NCBI GenBank assembly: GCA_013397115.1 | Contig: VWZW01004706.1 | Coordinates: 269,441 to 333,440 of the forward strand | Length of the DNA stretch: 64,000 bases | Direction: 5' to 3' | From: Edolisoma coerulescens | Taxonomy: Eukaryota > Chordata > Aves > Passeriformes > Campephagidae | Shown: piece after piece, positions 12,031 to 24,100 of the stretch | Layout of the letters: each line of letters opens with the position of its first letter | How positions within the stretch are numbered: position 1 is the first letter of the stretch | Program-made: the position numbers and the translations under genes | The notes under the pieces: model-generated | The model's database searches: none | Seen by the model: the letters and a program-made list of their open reading frames with translations, nothing else | What the model was told of the DNA's origin: nothing

Positions 12031-12291
12031 CCACACAGTCTAAGAGTGTGAAAGTCTGGGGGTCTTTGGCTCCTGCTGTGCCTCTGAGAGTGTGGTCATC
12101 TGGCTGGGCCACAGGGCCCTGTGACCTTTCTTGTGCAAAAGATCAGTGCCAGCTCCTGGCCTCTTGCCTCCTGCTCCCGGCACCCAGAGCTCAATCTGCA
12201 GCCTGCACACTGAGCTATCTGCACTAAAGGTACTCTTCAACACATTGAATTAGAATAGTGGGCTCATCAAACCTGTTCAGTTATCCTAACA

Positions 12292-14950
12292 CAATATTTG
12301 GCACACTTTCCCTATATCCATCAGCCTTCTGCCTCTCAAGAACATTTCAATCACTGTTCAGGGAAGGAGACTGACAAACCTGGGGAATGACTTCATTTTG
12401 AGCAGGTTTATCTTTACATCTGCATTAAATAAAAATGACTTCTCCATTTGTAGAAATGGAAATTATTCCAATAAGACAAGAACTGCATCAAAACATCACC
12501 CAGAGGTGATGTAACTGCTAAAAAAATTTCAGGCAGTCACAGTAAGATTTGCAGAAGGACTTGGTTATTGCTTTCCTGGTGCTCGACTTTGGTGATGTGT
12601 GCTCTGCAGTCCTTACCTGTAGAAAGAGTGCGTTCCACACTGCATTTATGAGTATTCATGTTGATAAGGAACTCACACAGAAACGTGTTTGTGCACTGCA
12701 TTTTTGTTGTTATGGCATCTTGGGAGCGTTGGAGCCTGCACTCCTTTTCCATTTTGTACTGTAGCTCAAGTGTTAGCCACAGCCACAGCCAGGTGTCAGA
12801 GGGTGGATCAAAGGGATAAATCTCATGCGAGCACAGATTAACTCCTGGCATTTCAGTAAGCATTTCTGTATCTTATTTTTAACTCAATTTTGTGAGGGTT
12901 TAAATTTACTAAGGCAGGAGACTGTAGGAAAGAGAGAGCTAATTGCAAACTGTAGAGGTAAGAAACCTTCCCTTTATATATCCACGTGCACTTAAGCTTT
13001 CTGAGGCACTGGATGAGGTGCACAAGAACAGATAGCTAGGAGAATGTTCTAGGTGCTGAGTGAGCAGCTGCATGAAATATTCCTGCCCTTATGCTGAATT
13101 CCCTTATGTATACCCCTACCATTGCAATTCCTTCAGTGATGCAAGAGGATTTGACCTGGGCTAGTCTGCTAAATATGTTCCAAATGTGAGGCTTTCAGGA
13201 ATATTTCCAAGTCATTGGATCTTTTCATAAAGGTAGAGAATTTCCATAAAGGCCACTTCAGATAACACACTTTCGTTAAAAAAAAAAAAAAAAAAAATTT
13301 TGCTTACCCAGCAAGCCAGATAAGGAATGTCTTGGAAGTTCTGAATCCCTCTTGTTATCTAAATTTATCTTGGGGAAATTTTCCTGGTTTAATGAAACGG
13401 AGGTGGTATGTTTTAGTTTCATTCCTTTTCAACTTACAGAAATAATCAAAAGTGAGCTGTGAGCTGGTAGGGATTCAAATAAATTCTGGAGGCGAGTAAT
13501 TTCCTGTGTCAGGTACTTCCTTTTGCAGACAGGTTTGCTATCACTGGTGTGTAGTTTTGTGTTTAGAGAGTGTCATGCAAAACACACAGGAAGCCAACCT
13601 GACATTTGTAATCACTGAGTAATGTCTGTCCTTAGAACAGAGAACTTAAAGTCAAGGGTCATAATTTTTGTTCTGTATTATACAAGGAGGTCCTTGATTT
13701 ATGACTGTGATGTCTGATGCTGTGATGACTTGTGTGATACTGTTAGCAAACACTGACAGCTGAAGTTGAAATGACTATTTTATTGGTCACAGTCAGTGAT
13801 CACACTGATTTTAACTGTGGCCGATGAAAATGTCGCTTTTACCCCAAAAACTTTTCCAATGATTTCAGGCTTGTGCTGTTTCTTCTATAACATTTAAGTT
13901 GAATTATTTGGTTAATGATAGTTACACATCTTGATGTGAGGGCAACTGCAATGAACAGCTGTAATATTACCAAGTTTCTAAGTTACTTGTTTATAACCCT
14001 TTATGGTGATAGGAAAGAAAGAATCATTATGATAACATGGTCACCAGTCGGGAAAACGCAGCATGGTGTTGCTTTTCTTACTGAGCAGAAAGGAAGTGGT
14101 GAGTTTAGCAATGAATAGGAAACATTTCTGCAACCTTGCTCTCTTAAATTGATAGGAATTTTCCATTGTTTCGTTTAACATAAACCCAGTTTGTTTATTT
14201 GCTTTTAATTTCAGAGGGTTTTTGGTGCATTGCAGTCACAGTGCACCCCACTGAGATAACCTAGAAAGACATTATGTTTTCATGCACAAGGAACAAATCA
14301 TGCTCTTGAAGGCTATGGCTTCTTTAATTTCAATTAAGGAAAGTGACAAGAAAGAGCAGAAAATAAACACTCCGTAGCAGAGTATAGGAAAAATACCTCT
14401 TTTGTTCATAATACAGAAAGAAAAAAATAGCATAAAGAAAAAACAGTAATTTGGAGGTGGAAACATAATTGTGTTAATATTCCTTAGGTTTAAACTGCAT
14501 GTAAGGACTCCCTGAAGGAAGGATTAGGGGTCCACAGCATCTTCACAATTTTTCATGGCACCGTTCAACAACACAAATTTTTGATAGTCATTCATTCAGA
14601 ATCATAGGATTTGGAACAGGGAGAAGATCTATCCCTCAGAATCTGCTAAAAGCTTCCAAACCAAAGAAAAAATCCTCCTCATTATTTCTATTTTAATGGT
14701 TTATCCTTAAATGTACCAACTCAAGACTTGTAACCACATGATTACATAACAACAAAGAAAGTTCTTACAGGGAGAAACTTTTGACTATATGTCCCAAGTA
14801 CATGTCTATGGATGCTGAAAAAGCTTCAGCAGGGAATTTCTTCAGCTCTCTGCAGCATTTTCTGAGAGCTCTGTCTTTCCCATGCAAATTATTTAAAACA
14901 ATGTCACAGTTTTGTAAACTTCTTGCACCTGTAGGTTGTTTTTGCAGTAT
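12292..14950. other. Unique non-coding stretch with an A20 run
   Basis: No gene recognised. An uninterrupted A20 tract lies at 13278-13297. I looked for a retrocopied mRNA upstream of it and saw none. ORFs are 108 codons or fewer and look random. Confidence 0.5.
13278..13297 (+). repeat. Poly-A tract, 20 A
   Basis: Homopolymer of 20 adenines followed by TTTTGC. No target-site duplication or retrotransposed sequence was identified next to it. Confidence 0.9.
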
Positions 14951-15064
14951 TGTTATGGTTCTAACTAGAAAATATTTAGAAATGAGTGTCTTAGAATTTG
15001 GCCAATCCCCTCAAGGGGTGGACCAATTACCTTATGCCATTTAACACACTTTTGTGAACTAACA

Positions 15065-15072
15065 TATAAAAG
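15065..15072 (+). promoter_or_regulatory. LTR TATA box
   Basis: TATAAAAG inside the LTR at 14951-15162, 22 bp before an ATTAAA signal. The close spacing hints at a very short R region or a deletion. Confidence 0.55.
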
Positions 15073-15086
15073 CCTTTAGAAAAATT

Positions 15087-15092
15087 ATTAAA
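15087..15092 (+). terminator. LTR polyadenylation signal ATTAAA
   Basis: ATTAAA in AAATTATTAAATCGC, followed by a pyrimidine-rich stretch to the LTR end. Confidence 0.45.
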
Positions 15093-15162
15093 TCGCTTCC
15101 ATTTATCCCTGAGCCTTGGACTCTGTGTTGTTTCTCTACCTGTCCTCGGTGCGACAGCAACA

Positions 15163-18100
15163 CATGTCAAAATTCACACAGCAAGTATAATGAAGGCAAG
15201 AAACAAAGTACTATGCTGAAAATACCATGATTGTAGGCTACCCACCCAAGGACAGTATCATGCTTCTTATGACTGAATAGCTGGCGGTAAACAGCCCAAG
15301 TAAAGATTTAATGCCTGTAAACTTAAAGGAGATCTATATGGATTACCTTAAAATTCTTACCAATGCAAAGAGTGCACTGGTCAGCAAATGTCCTGCAGGA
15401 GAGGTCATTCCTGTTTGACAGTCCTTCCCATTTGATGGTTCCAAAAGGTCTCTGCCTTGTCCAGAGCATCCTGAGCTTGTCCTGGCATTCTGCACAATGC
15501 AGAGGGGAACCAGTCACCCTGTCTGGGTCTGCCAACCCTGTGTGAATACAATCTCTGGCCTGGAGACTGCTTTGAAGAATGGACAAACCATAAGTAAAAG
15601 CAAAATGAACTGATTATCATTCTAAAATGTACTTGACAAGTAGTGTATTTGCAGCAACTATACACAAGGAACCCCAGGTGTTTCTAGCTACTGATGCTTT
15701 TCTTAGTAAGCTCAAGGTGGTCTCTAGACCCCTGTCCAAAGAGCTGTTGATCGCTGTCCAGGTCTGCCAGCTGGGACCCAGGTGTTTTAAAACATCACGA
15801 ATGCATTTGAAGGATCAGAGTGTCATCTGAGATCACACCTCCACTTTTTGACACTTTTCGACACTTTTCTCTAGGAAGTCCATTCAAAATCAAATGTATT
15901 CACCTACTTGTCTTCTAGTAAGAAAGTCAACAGTTTCAAACCACATTCTAAATACTTAGAAATGCTGGTGTCCTCAGGGCAGAGTTAGCACTCGGCCAGA
16001 CAGTAAACAAAACATTCATTTGAAGCCACATCTAGTTAGTAGATTGATACTTGTCAATAAACAGATCATTTAGCTGTTGAGAATTAAGTGTTCATTGCAG
16101 AATGTTAAGTGATAGAAACCTTAGTGCACAATCCTTTATATCATACACATCAGAAATATGTTTTGTATAAACATGGAAAGGAGAATTATGAAAGCACCTT
16201 ATTACCAGTTATTGACAGAGTCTGGAAGTGATGACAGCCAAGCAGATTTGGACTGATGGGATGTCTGGGATGAAAGCACTCTCCCAGATTTGGTTTTGAG
16301 GGAGTAGAGATACCATGACAACATAAGCAATCCAGACAAATAATTTTTTCCCCTTTGACAGAGTGAATTAATTAACCACTGCTTAAATTGGCATGTAGTC
16401 ATCATCATCGTCAAGAGAAAAATTTGTGTTTATAAGGCTTTTTCTTAGTAACTTTTAGAAAACTTGTTTCAGGTCTGAAGATGATGATATGCTAGACAGA
16501 ATGGGAAAAGGAGATCAACAGATTCTAGATGTGTTCAAATTCACCTGAAAAACATCAACAATATGCTTAAAAGTGTTGATTAAAAGCCACTGTGACAATT
16601 ATCTATGTTACTCTGAAACAGCAGTCTACATATTATCTTTATTCATCAGTTCTTTTTCATACCTGACTCCTGTTGACATCCAGCTGTCTGGAATTTTTCC
16701 AGAGGTCTAAAATTTCTTGAAGAATACAATCCAAAAAGTTAAGACTTCTTTACACAAGTCTTCCAGGATTTTAGGTAGGAGTTACAAAGTTTGCAGATTT
16801 TAATGCTTGTCCCTCATAGGTGCCCTTAGCAACTAAAAGAGGAGAAAGTTCTTCAGTTCCTCATGTGTACACTATGCTGCTTCTTCCCAAATCCATCCAC
16901 TAAGACTGTCATTGAAAAAACCTCAAGATTTTCTTTCAAAACATGATTTTCAGGTAAACTTTGGTCATAATTTTTTGTAGGGAAGCAATAAGTTATATAC
17001 TTGTCAGAGTGGTCCTCCAAAGTGCCCAGTTCCAATCTCTATATTCTTTTTATTTGCCACAAGGAGGTGTGCAGTGAAGTTATATGATGTTCTGAAATCC
17101 CTTGGGAAATTAGTATTTATGATTTTAGGAACTTACATCTGGAATACACTCTTATGTCAGTCTGTCAGACTTGCACAAATTTAGGAAAATTTTTGCTCTA
17201 TCATGTATTTGCTTAAGGCACAATGGGACAAGTCCCTGGTATTCTTATTGATATGGTAAATCTTTACCTAAATGTGTCTTTTTAATACATTAGTACATCG
17301 ACTGATTCTGATGTTGCTTATTTCTAATTAATTTGTAACTAAAAAATCTAAGGAAAAATGAGGATAGAAACTGTACTGCTCAATGCCTCTTTTGAGCTTG
17401 TTCTCCAAACATTTTAAATTTCAGTGCAATGAATCTTTTACCTTTGACCACAGTGTTTTCTTTAGGTTAATAGCTGCTTCCAAAATTAGGTTCAACTCAC
17501 TAGAACCTAGTTTATCTGTTCATTCACAGAGATTTTTTAGGACTTAGTGCAACTTTACTGTGCATATCTGACACGTGCTGCCCTTCTGCTCCTGCATGTC
17601 ATGCAGAGGTAGCAGCAGTCGATGACAGTGGCTGTGTGCTGTGGAGCTCAAGCTTTCTGCTTCTGAGATTTCTGAGACTGAAACTCAAGGTCTGCTTGAC
17701 CTTGAGTCCCATATACAGAATCCTGAAATGATAAAAGTTTTATTTGTATAGTATGTGTTTGGATACTTAGCTTTAAAACAATCCCTCAAATGACAATGGA
17801 GAAACATTTACTTATGTGAGGCACCAGTACAAAAAGTGCTCATATGTGAAATGAGAGCATGGCTGCACTGGCTATCAACAGTTGCACAACCACACACCCA
17901 TTTTTCCACTTATTAGGCATACGTCTTGAAAAAATTTGAGCTGTTCATTCGATATCTTGTAAACCTACCAGAAAATCTTAAGTACCATGCAAGTCACGTT
18001 CCAACACTTTAATTTCCAGAAACCTTGTGGTAATGTAAAGATGTATGAGTTAGATAATGCATTAAACAGCAAAAGTGGGAGCCTTTTATAATATTCAGTT

Positions 18101-18919
18101 GTTGCTTACTATGCATTTTTTTCCTATAGATCAGCAGGATAGTGTTAGATGACATGGAATGGTAATAAATGAATCTTGGACTAGGAGCAAACAGCCAGGA
18201 GGGACTGGCGCATAACTTACACACTGCTAACAAGCACACGTAAAGTGTTTGTGGTTAAGGCTCTGGCTTTATTTACAGTGGAACAAATCTTAAGTGAATC
18301 ATGGTTGCTTTGATCAACTTACGTAAGGATAGGAGATGCAAATGTCCAGAAGAGAATGGTCCTGCCATGAGAAGCTTTCTGCCAGGCTGGGCAGATCTGA
18401 ACTCACATGTCTGGGCTCTGCTTCCCTGGGATTATCTGGCAGGAAAGGATGGGCTTTACTGAAGTCAGCCTCTGGACCTCACACATAAACAGAAATGGCA
18501 CCAGGGCTAAAAGCCCTTTTGGCCACCCCACAGCACCTGCAGCTACTGCCCAAACAGAGAAAAATCCTTTATTTTGGGTTTCACTGACAAGCTGGGGCTT
18601 GGTCTTTAAGTTGGCTTCATCAAGACAGGACTAAGGGAGAGAGCTGGTAAGGTTCAGTCTGACTGTGCTGTCCCAGGCAGCATTTGGAAGGGAGAGCTGG
18701 AGGAGATCACAGGTCATTCATATTTCGGCTTTCTGAATGTACCTTAATCAGCTGCAGCAAGGGCAAGGAACAAGAGCACCCTTCAGGGGAGGAGCTCGGA
18801 TGTCCACAGCTGACCTACTACAACTTTTACCAGGAAGACTGGGAAATCTGACCATTTTCTGCCAGATGTTCTTTATCTACAAAATATTGGGTTTATTTTC
18901 TTAGCATGCCTGTCAGAAA
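15163..18919. other. Unique non-coding stretch, no gene seen
   Basis: No recognisable ORF, RNA gene or repeat family. A perfect 10-bp hairpin lies at 17683-17707, and a two-copy ACACTTTTYG-type direct repeat lies near 15846-15868. Confidence 0.5.
17683..17707. repeat. Perfect 10-bp hairpin, 5-nt loop
   Basis: ACTCAAGGTC at 17683-17692 is the exact complement of GACCTTGAGT at 17698-17707, with loop TGCTT. The stem is of mixed base composition, so it is less likely than an AT palindrome to be trivial. Confidence 0.85.
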
Positions 18920-18955
18920 TGTGACAACTCACTCCACTGCGAGGTAGATGGAAGT

Positions 18956-18961
18956 TTTATT
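18956..18961 (-). terminator. LTR polyadenylation signal AATAAA
   Basis: TTTATT on the plus strand reads AATAAA on the minus strand. It lies about 320 bp past the TATA box and about 40 bp before the LTR end, implying a long R and a short U5. Confidence 0.5.
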
Positions 18962-19278
18962 GAAAGTGCCACAGTGAAGCGTCCAAAGATCCAAAGAAAG
19001 AAAATTCAAAAAAAAAGAAAACAATAAACGGAAAGTAAATAATAAATACAAGCTTGGAAAATAAAATATAAAGAACCGGGTTCACGGGGATTGGACACCC
19101 GGGCCACCGCACGGCTCCCCGTTGACGGGAGCTGTACGGTGTTGAGGTGATTTCAGCTAATCTGAAATCAAAAAGAAAATTAGAGTTGTCTTTATAATAG
19201 AGATCCAAGGCCCCTCAACACCCAGCTTTACCAGGCGCTAGTCGGAGGCAAAGTGCTCAGCTCTGCTCTGATGCAGTG

Positions 19279-19288
19279 CCTTTTATAG
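19279..19288 (-). promoter_or_regulatory. LTR core promoter TATA box
   Basis: CTATAAAAGG on the minus strand, a near-consensus TATA box in a GC-rich context inside the LTR at 18920-20088. Confidence 0.65.
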
Positions 19289-19716
19289 GGTTTGGTGTCT
19301 TCAGCTGCCCGCCCCTGTCCGGCCCCCATGGCTCCTGCTGGTTGGTGAGTGATCTGGGTGAGGTAAGCCCTCCCCGCCAATCGGCTCCTGCTGCTAGGGG
19401 AGAGCAGGCTGGTGACATCGCCTCAGGAGAAAAGGCGGGAAGGCTTCTCATTAGTATGCAGCGTTGCCATGGAGGCAAGTTACAGGGGTGGCAGCTGAGG
19501 GCTATTTTTGGCAAGCGGTGGTTTGAAAGCCCAGTGTAGCTGGCTTGGATCTTTATTTTGATGAACTTAGGATTTTTAATAAAACTTAAATTACACTGTC
19601 TAAAATAAGTGAAAATGTACAGGGAATGCTATCACAAACTAGAACTGTAAAATTTGTAACAACCTTAACAATAAAATTGATAACTTTGGAGAAAACTTGG
19701 CCATTTCTAGGGGGTG

Positions 19717-19843
19717 CTTGGGGTCAGCGGCGCTCTGGTGAAATGACCTTATTAACTTTTAACTTTAAAATGTCGGGAAGGAAGGCTACTCTTTGGGAAT
19801 GTCTGGGGCTGACTTGTGCTCTGGTGGAGTAGCCTTAATTAAC
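19717..19843. repeat. Imperfect ~86-bp tandem duplication in LTR U3
   Basis: Two related blocks, about 19717-19755 and 19801-19843, share the pattern TGGGG...GCTCTGGTG then A-T-G/A-CCTTA and TTAAC. Duplicated U3 segments are a known feature of retroviral enhancers; here function is not shown. Confidence 0.6.
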
Positions 19844-19985
19844 TAAACAACAATTAATTAACAATTAACATTTGAAAAGCAAACTAATAACATATACATT
19901 AACTCGTGAACAATAAACTGGGGACAGGTGTCACAGATGGGCAAACCTTCGAGCAAAAGACCAGCTAGGATTTTTGTGTATGACA

Positions 19986-20024
19986 ATGGCTGCCTTGCAT
20001 GGCTGCCTTACATGGCTGCCTTAC
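19986..20024. repeat. 13-bp tandem repeat, three copies
   Basis: ATGGCTGCCTTGC, ATGGCTGCCTTAC and ATGGCTGCCTTAC follow one another without a gap inside the U3 of the long LTR. Confidence 0.9.
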
Positions 20025-20088
20025 AAACCCTTTACTTTTGGCCTGGTTCTGCATTTCTTTTCTCAGTTTTGCAGCTAGTTTCCTAACA

Positions 20089-20567
20089 GTAACAGCAAGA
20101 AGTATTCTGCCTTCAAAATACTTCAAAACACATTACAAAAAATGAAGTAATTAAAGTTGAATTCTGCTTTTCTCCATGGCCTCAGCAGTATAAGTTGTGT
20201 TAATGATGTAACTGCTTTGCCTCAAAGCTTTGCATTTAGATATATCCACTGGGATCCAGACCAGAAGTCAAGACACTTACATTATAGATGTCTACTTGTA
20301 GGTATGTACCAACATACAGAATATCTAGTTTCCACTATAGTCAAAGGAGATCTAATTAATGCAAAGCCAAAGGATGGCTTGTCTCAAGCCAGTTCAAGAA
20401 GAATTTAGTTGCCCAAGCATAAATGTCTTTTATGACTCAACAGAGCTACTCTTAAGCACTGTCTATCTGAGCAGGAGGGAGTATAGGTAGGCATGTATGG
20501 AGAGGGGTAGCTAAACTAGAGCTCTCAGAGGGGGTGGTGGGGGTCTCATATCATATCCTGGGGTGTG
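20089..20567. other. Unique stretch between an LTR and a CR1
   Basis: No gene or repeat recognised. A short ORF of 83 codons (20157-20408) has no recognisable domain. Confidence 0.5.
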
Positions 20568-21113
20568 AATCACAGAATCAGCTGAGTTGGAAGGGACCCA
20601 CAAGGATCACTGAGTCCAGCTCCCTGCCCTGCACAGCACCATCCCCAGGAGTCACACCATATGCCTGAGAGGATTGTACAAATGCTTCTTGAGCTCTGGC
20701 AGACTTGGTGCTGCGAACACTTCCCCGGGGAGCCTGTTCCAGTGCCCAACAACCCTCTGGGTGAAGAACATTTTTCTAATATCCAACCTAAACCTCTCCT
20801 GACACAACTTCAGGCCATTCCCTCGGGTCCTGTCACTGGTCACCACAGAGAAGAGATCAGTGCCTGCCCCTCCTCTTCCCCTCACAGGGAAGCTGTAACT
20901 GCAATGAGGTCTCCCCTCAGTCTTCTCCAGGCTGAACAGACCAAGTGACCTCAGCTGCTCCTCGTATAGCTTCCCCTCAAGGCCCTTCACCATCTTTGTT
21001 GCCCTCCTTTGGACTCTGTCTCAGAGTTTAATATCTTTCTTATACTGCAGTGACTAAAACTGCACACAATATTCAAGGTGAGGCCCCACCAGTGCAAGCA
21101 GAGCTAGACCCAC
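20568..21113 (-). mobile_element. CR1 LINE fragment, minus strand
   Basis: The plus strand opens with AATCACAGAATCAGCTGAG, the reversed CR1 3' end, then GTTGGAAGGGACCCACAAG. It continues through the antisense 3' tail (TTCCAGTGCCCAACAACC, CCTCTCCTGACACAACTTC, TTCCCTCGGGTCCTGTCAC) into the antisense ORF2 tail: the minus-strand ORF 20993-20652 reads LRSLGLFSLEK, FRLDIRKMFFTQRVVGHWN and LPGEVFAAPSLPELKKHL. Frame is broken by at least one shift. It belongs to the same subfamily as the copy at 30989-31372 but in opposite orientation. Divergence is low, so it is one of the younger insertions here. Confidence 0.95.
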
Positions 21114-24100
21114 TAAAATAGTTTAGGTGTAATGATCTAATACTCCAAATGTTTTTATATACTTCAGGACAAAAACTGCCCCGAAAGATAAAAGATGTCT
21201 CCTTAACATTTTTATTTTATTTTCTCTGTGCATGAGCAGCTCATTTCTGTTCTTAACTAAGCAGAAACCAAAGGGATCTTTGAGTAGAGCTCGGCATAAA
21301 TAAAACAGAAATTCTGCTGGAATATCCTCTTTTACATAATGAGTCCTGCTAATTGGCTTGCTGGAAAGGGCTGAAGATTTGGTTTAAAGCTCTGCGCTGT
21401 AAACAGATCATTGATTATGACCAACCTTAAAAATATTCCCCAAAAAATATGTCAAGAAACAACATTCTAAACTCCAGGAAAGATCCAGAGTGTCTTCCCC
21501 ATGCTATAGATATTTTTAGTCTGTTTATCTGTAGAGATGTGGTGCAACTGAAAGCTTTAGTACCATTACCCTTCAAAGAATTCCTGTTTGCCAGTCAGTG
21601 AGAGGATTAATATTAGAATATGATGTTGTGGAAATGGTCATGTAATACAAATAGTATTTAATAAATAGCCAGAGTGCCTTGATGGTGGATGACCGATAGA
21701 TCAGTTCTTTTAATTTTTGTTCTTTTCTAAGGCAAATGCTGTGAAAAGGAAACATTTCTTCTAGCTTGATATGAGCTAATGAACAGACTGTTAAAAATCG
21801 ATGAGGTTAAAAAAATATATGATTAATTATCCCTAACCACACATTAAATATATCTTAAAATATCACATTAGATATAATTCTGTTATTACATTTAGTAATT
21901 GTGTTTAGTGCATATTTGTATATGATGCAGTGTAGTAATTATATAGTGTATTATATAATATGCAACAATGATACAATATGTTGTATAATGTATTATATAG
22001 TTGTTATGCTATATCATTATAACATATCTAATACAGACCATTTTATTGGATGACATATATTCAACTTCCAATAAATAATGGACTTATTACATGATATAGA
22101 TTGTCTGAGTGAAGTGAAATGAAGTGGTGACATGGCAGTTGAGATATGAAGCAAGGGGCCAAGAAATATTTGATAAGAAGTGTTTGTTTAACTTTATGAT
22201 GGGGAATTTGAACAACGAGCAAAAATAATAACTAGAAAGGAACAAAATGTGGAACTAAAGACCAAAGATTTGGAATGATTTATGTGACAGCTGTTCCTGA
22301 TACACATAACTAATGTCAGCTCTTGAGGGTCTAAGCACATTTCAGTGTCTCACTCATGCTGGATACTTTTGGGTTTTTTCAGTGTTTCTCAGCAGTGAGT
22401 ATTATAGACTCTGCAGTTCAGAACCAAGTTCAAATGAGCTCTGTGAACCAGAAAAAATCCTTTTTTCTCATGGAATACTTCAGTGTGTGAACAGTAGTTT
22501 AAGCAATGTTCCAGTGAACAGGTTTTGCTTAAGCATGTGAAATCCATCATCAGGATCTTCTACAAATAAGCAAACTTAAAAATGTGAGTGTCCACAGATG
22601 GCCCAGTACCTTGAAAGCTGGGCTTTCATTAAGCAGACTTTCTCAATATTGGAGATGAGAAAACAAAACAATTCTTCCTGTCTCATCTGTTTAATCTAAA
22701 GTATCTGCTAACTAGCACTCACCAAAAGAGGGCTCAGCGTAGACTATACTGACCTTCTAAAGACACTTGGACAGACACTCTTGAAAGAGAAGCTTTCCTT
22801 GCAGGTGGATCGGTACAATTGTTGGTGACAATGAAAATTGTGTTATACCTTTTCTGAGCCAATGATCCCTTTAATTCCTCTGTGAATCTGTGGGGCCTGA
22901 TTTTCCTCTCTCATAATGTTCAGCATTATTGATGTCAATAGTTTTCCAGGTTGACACTACAATAAATGGGAGAAAACCAGTTCTCTTGTCATTTAAAAAG
23001 AGGCTTTTCTTTCTTGCCAGTAAAAGGGCAGTCAGTAAAGGGAAACTGAGAGTGGTCATTAAGTTAAAGTAGTAAGAGAAGTGTTTTGGGTGAGATCTGA
23101 CATTTTCTGCACAAGGGGGATAGCCGCCGACTCTGCAAGGCTCCATAGAGACGGCAATTAGGCTCCGTGCAGGTTTAGCTTAACAGCATGGAAGGTTCTC
23201 AGCATGGAAGGTCTGCAGAGCAGCACGTCTCCTGCTGTTGTACTTAGTCTTGATGAAGACTGCTGGCACTGTGTTTCTGAGAGATTCTGGTGCCAGCTAG
23301 CACCAGGGAAATGAAGACTGAAATTACTAGATGTATTTACAGAATACCAGGACCCACAGGTGGTTTGCTCTGCCCCTTTAACATTTCGTCATGTGCTCTT
23401 CCCAACCCTGAGAAGTAAAGTGTCCCAGAAGGTGCAGAATACCAAACCCCGCCTTGCCCATGCAGGTGCTCCTCTGGCCGTGCCTTGGTGCATGGCTGAA
23501 CATCCCAGTAGTCTGTGGGTGATAACTGCTCTCCACAAGCACTATAGCACATGCACCTAGGTCATGGCATCCTTACTTTTGAAGAGGGATGAGTCAACTC
23601 AGCATGTGGATTTTGACATCTCATGTGGGTTCATTAAAGGGTGTGCAGGGAATGCTGGGCAGAGGTGGCTCTAATCTTAGCAAGCGACTGGTCTCTCCAT
23701 GGAGACAGGTCTCACAGAGCCAAGCAGCTGAAATTCTGTCTTCTGATTTTCTGCCACATGCTCTTGAAAGGGCTGCTGCTCTCAGCCGGTCTGCTGGATG
23801 TCACTATGCCATCCCAACTTCTAGCAGAAACATTTTCTGCAGAAAAAAACCATTGTTTACAGGTAGCAGAGCTGCTAGCTTGGATCAAGTGGCTTCTGAC
23901 CACAAGAAAGGGGCTGACCTAAGAGTAGTCATAATTCAGAAACATACTCTGCCCACCCAGTCTGCTATTTCTACATCCCTCTTCTCATTCTCTGCTATGT
24001 TTGATTTCAATTCTCCCCAGTCACACTACAGGCTTCCCAGTCATGTTGCTCTTTGCACTTCAGGGGATTAATGAAAACACAAATTTCCTTTTAAAAATGA

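Larger units (their letters stand above)
11764..12291 (-). mobile_element. ERV LTR, minus strand, left edge uncertain
   Basis: Read on the minus strand the element starts TGTTAGGATAACTGAACAGG at 12291, has a TATA box (ATATAAAA, 12023-12030), then an ATTAAA signal at 11934-11939 about 90 bp further on, followed by a U5-like region. This U3-R-U5 order and spacing is that of a retroviral LTR. The start TGTTAGGA is shared with the LTR whose minus-strand start is at 20088. The far end near 11764 (complement of TGGCAGTCACACTC) is a guess based on a terminal TG/CA. No internal retroviral sequence adjoins it. Confidence 0.62.
14951..15162 (+). mobile_element. Short ERV LTR, plus strand
   Basis: The element runs from TGTTATGGTTCTAACTAG to GTGCGACAGCAACA, with TG...CA ends. 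It contains a CCAAT-like motif in TTTGGCCAATCCCC, a TATA box (TATAAAAG, 15065-15072), an ATTAAA signal at 15087-15092, and a pyrimidine-rich U5 (TTGTTTCTCTACCTGTCCTC). At about 212 bp it is short for an avian LTR, so part may be deleted. No internal region or primer-binding site follows. Family assignment to avian ERVK/ERVL is from pattern memory. Confidence 0.7.
18920..20088 (-). mobile_element. Long ERV LTR, minus strand, solo
   Basis: Read on the minus strand the element starts TGTTAGGAAACTAGCTGC at 20088 and ends GTGAGTTGTCACA at 18920, giving TGT...ACA ends and 1,169 bp. A strong TATA box (CTATAAAAGG) lies at 19279-19288 and an AATAAA signal at 18956-18961, so U3 is about 800 bp and R plus U5 about 350 bp. 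The region around the TATA box is GC-rich, unlike the AT-rich U3. The U3 holds an imperfect ~86-bp tandem duplication and a 13-bp triplicate. No primer-binding site, coding region or second LTR is present. I see no convincing target-site duplication, so the exact edges are tentative. Confidence 0.72.

Noticed and set aside
13278..13297. A20 run as the tail of a processed pseudogene
   Set aside because: No mRNA-like sequence, AATAAA at the right distance or target-site duplication was seen upstream.
19986..20024. 13-bp triplicate considered as an independent minisatellite
   Set aside because: It lies inside the long LTR and has only three copies, so it is treated as part of that element.
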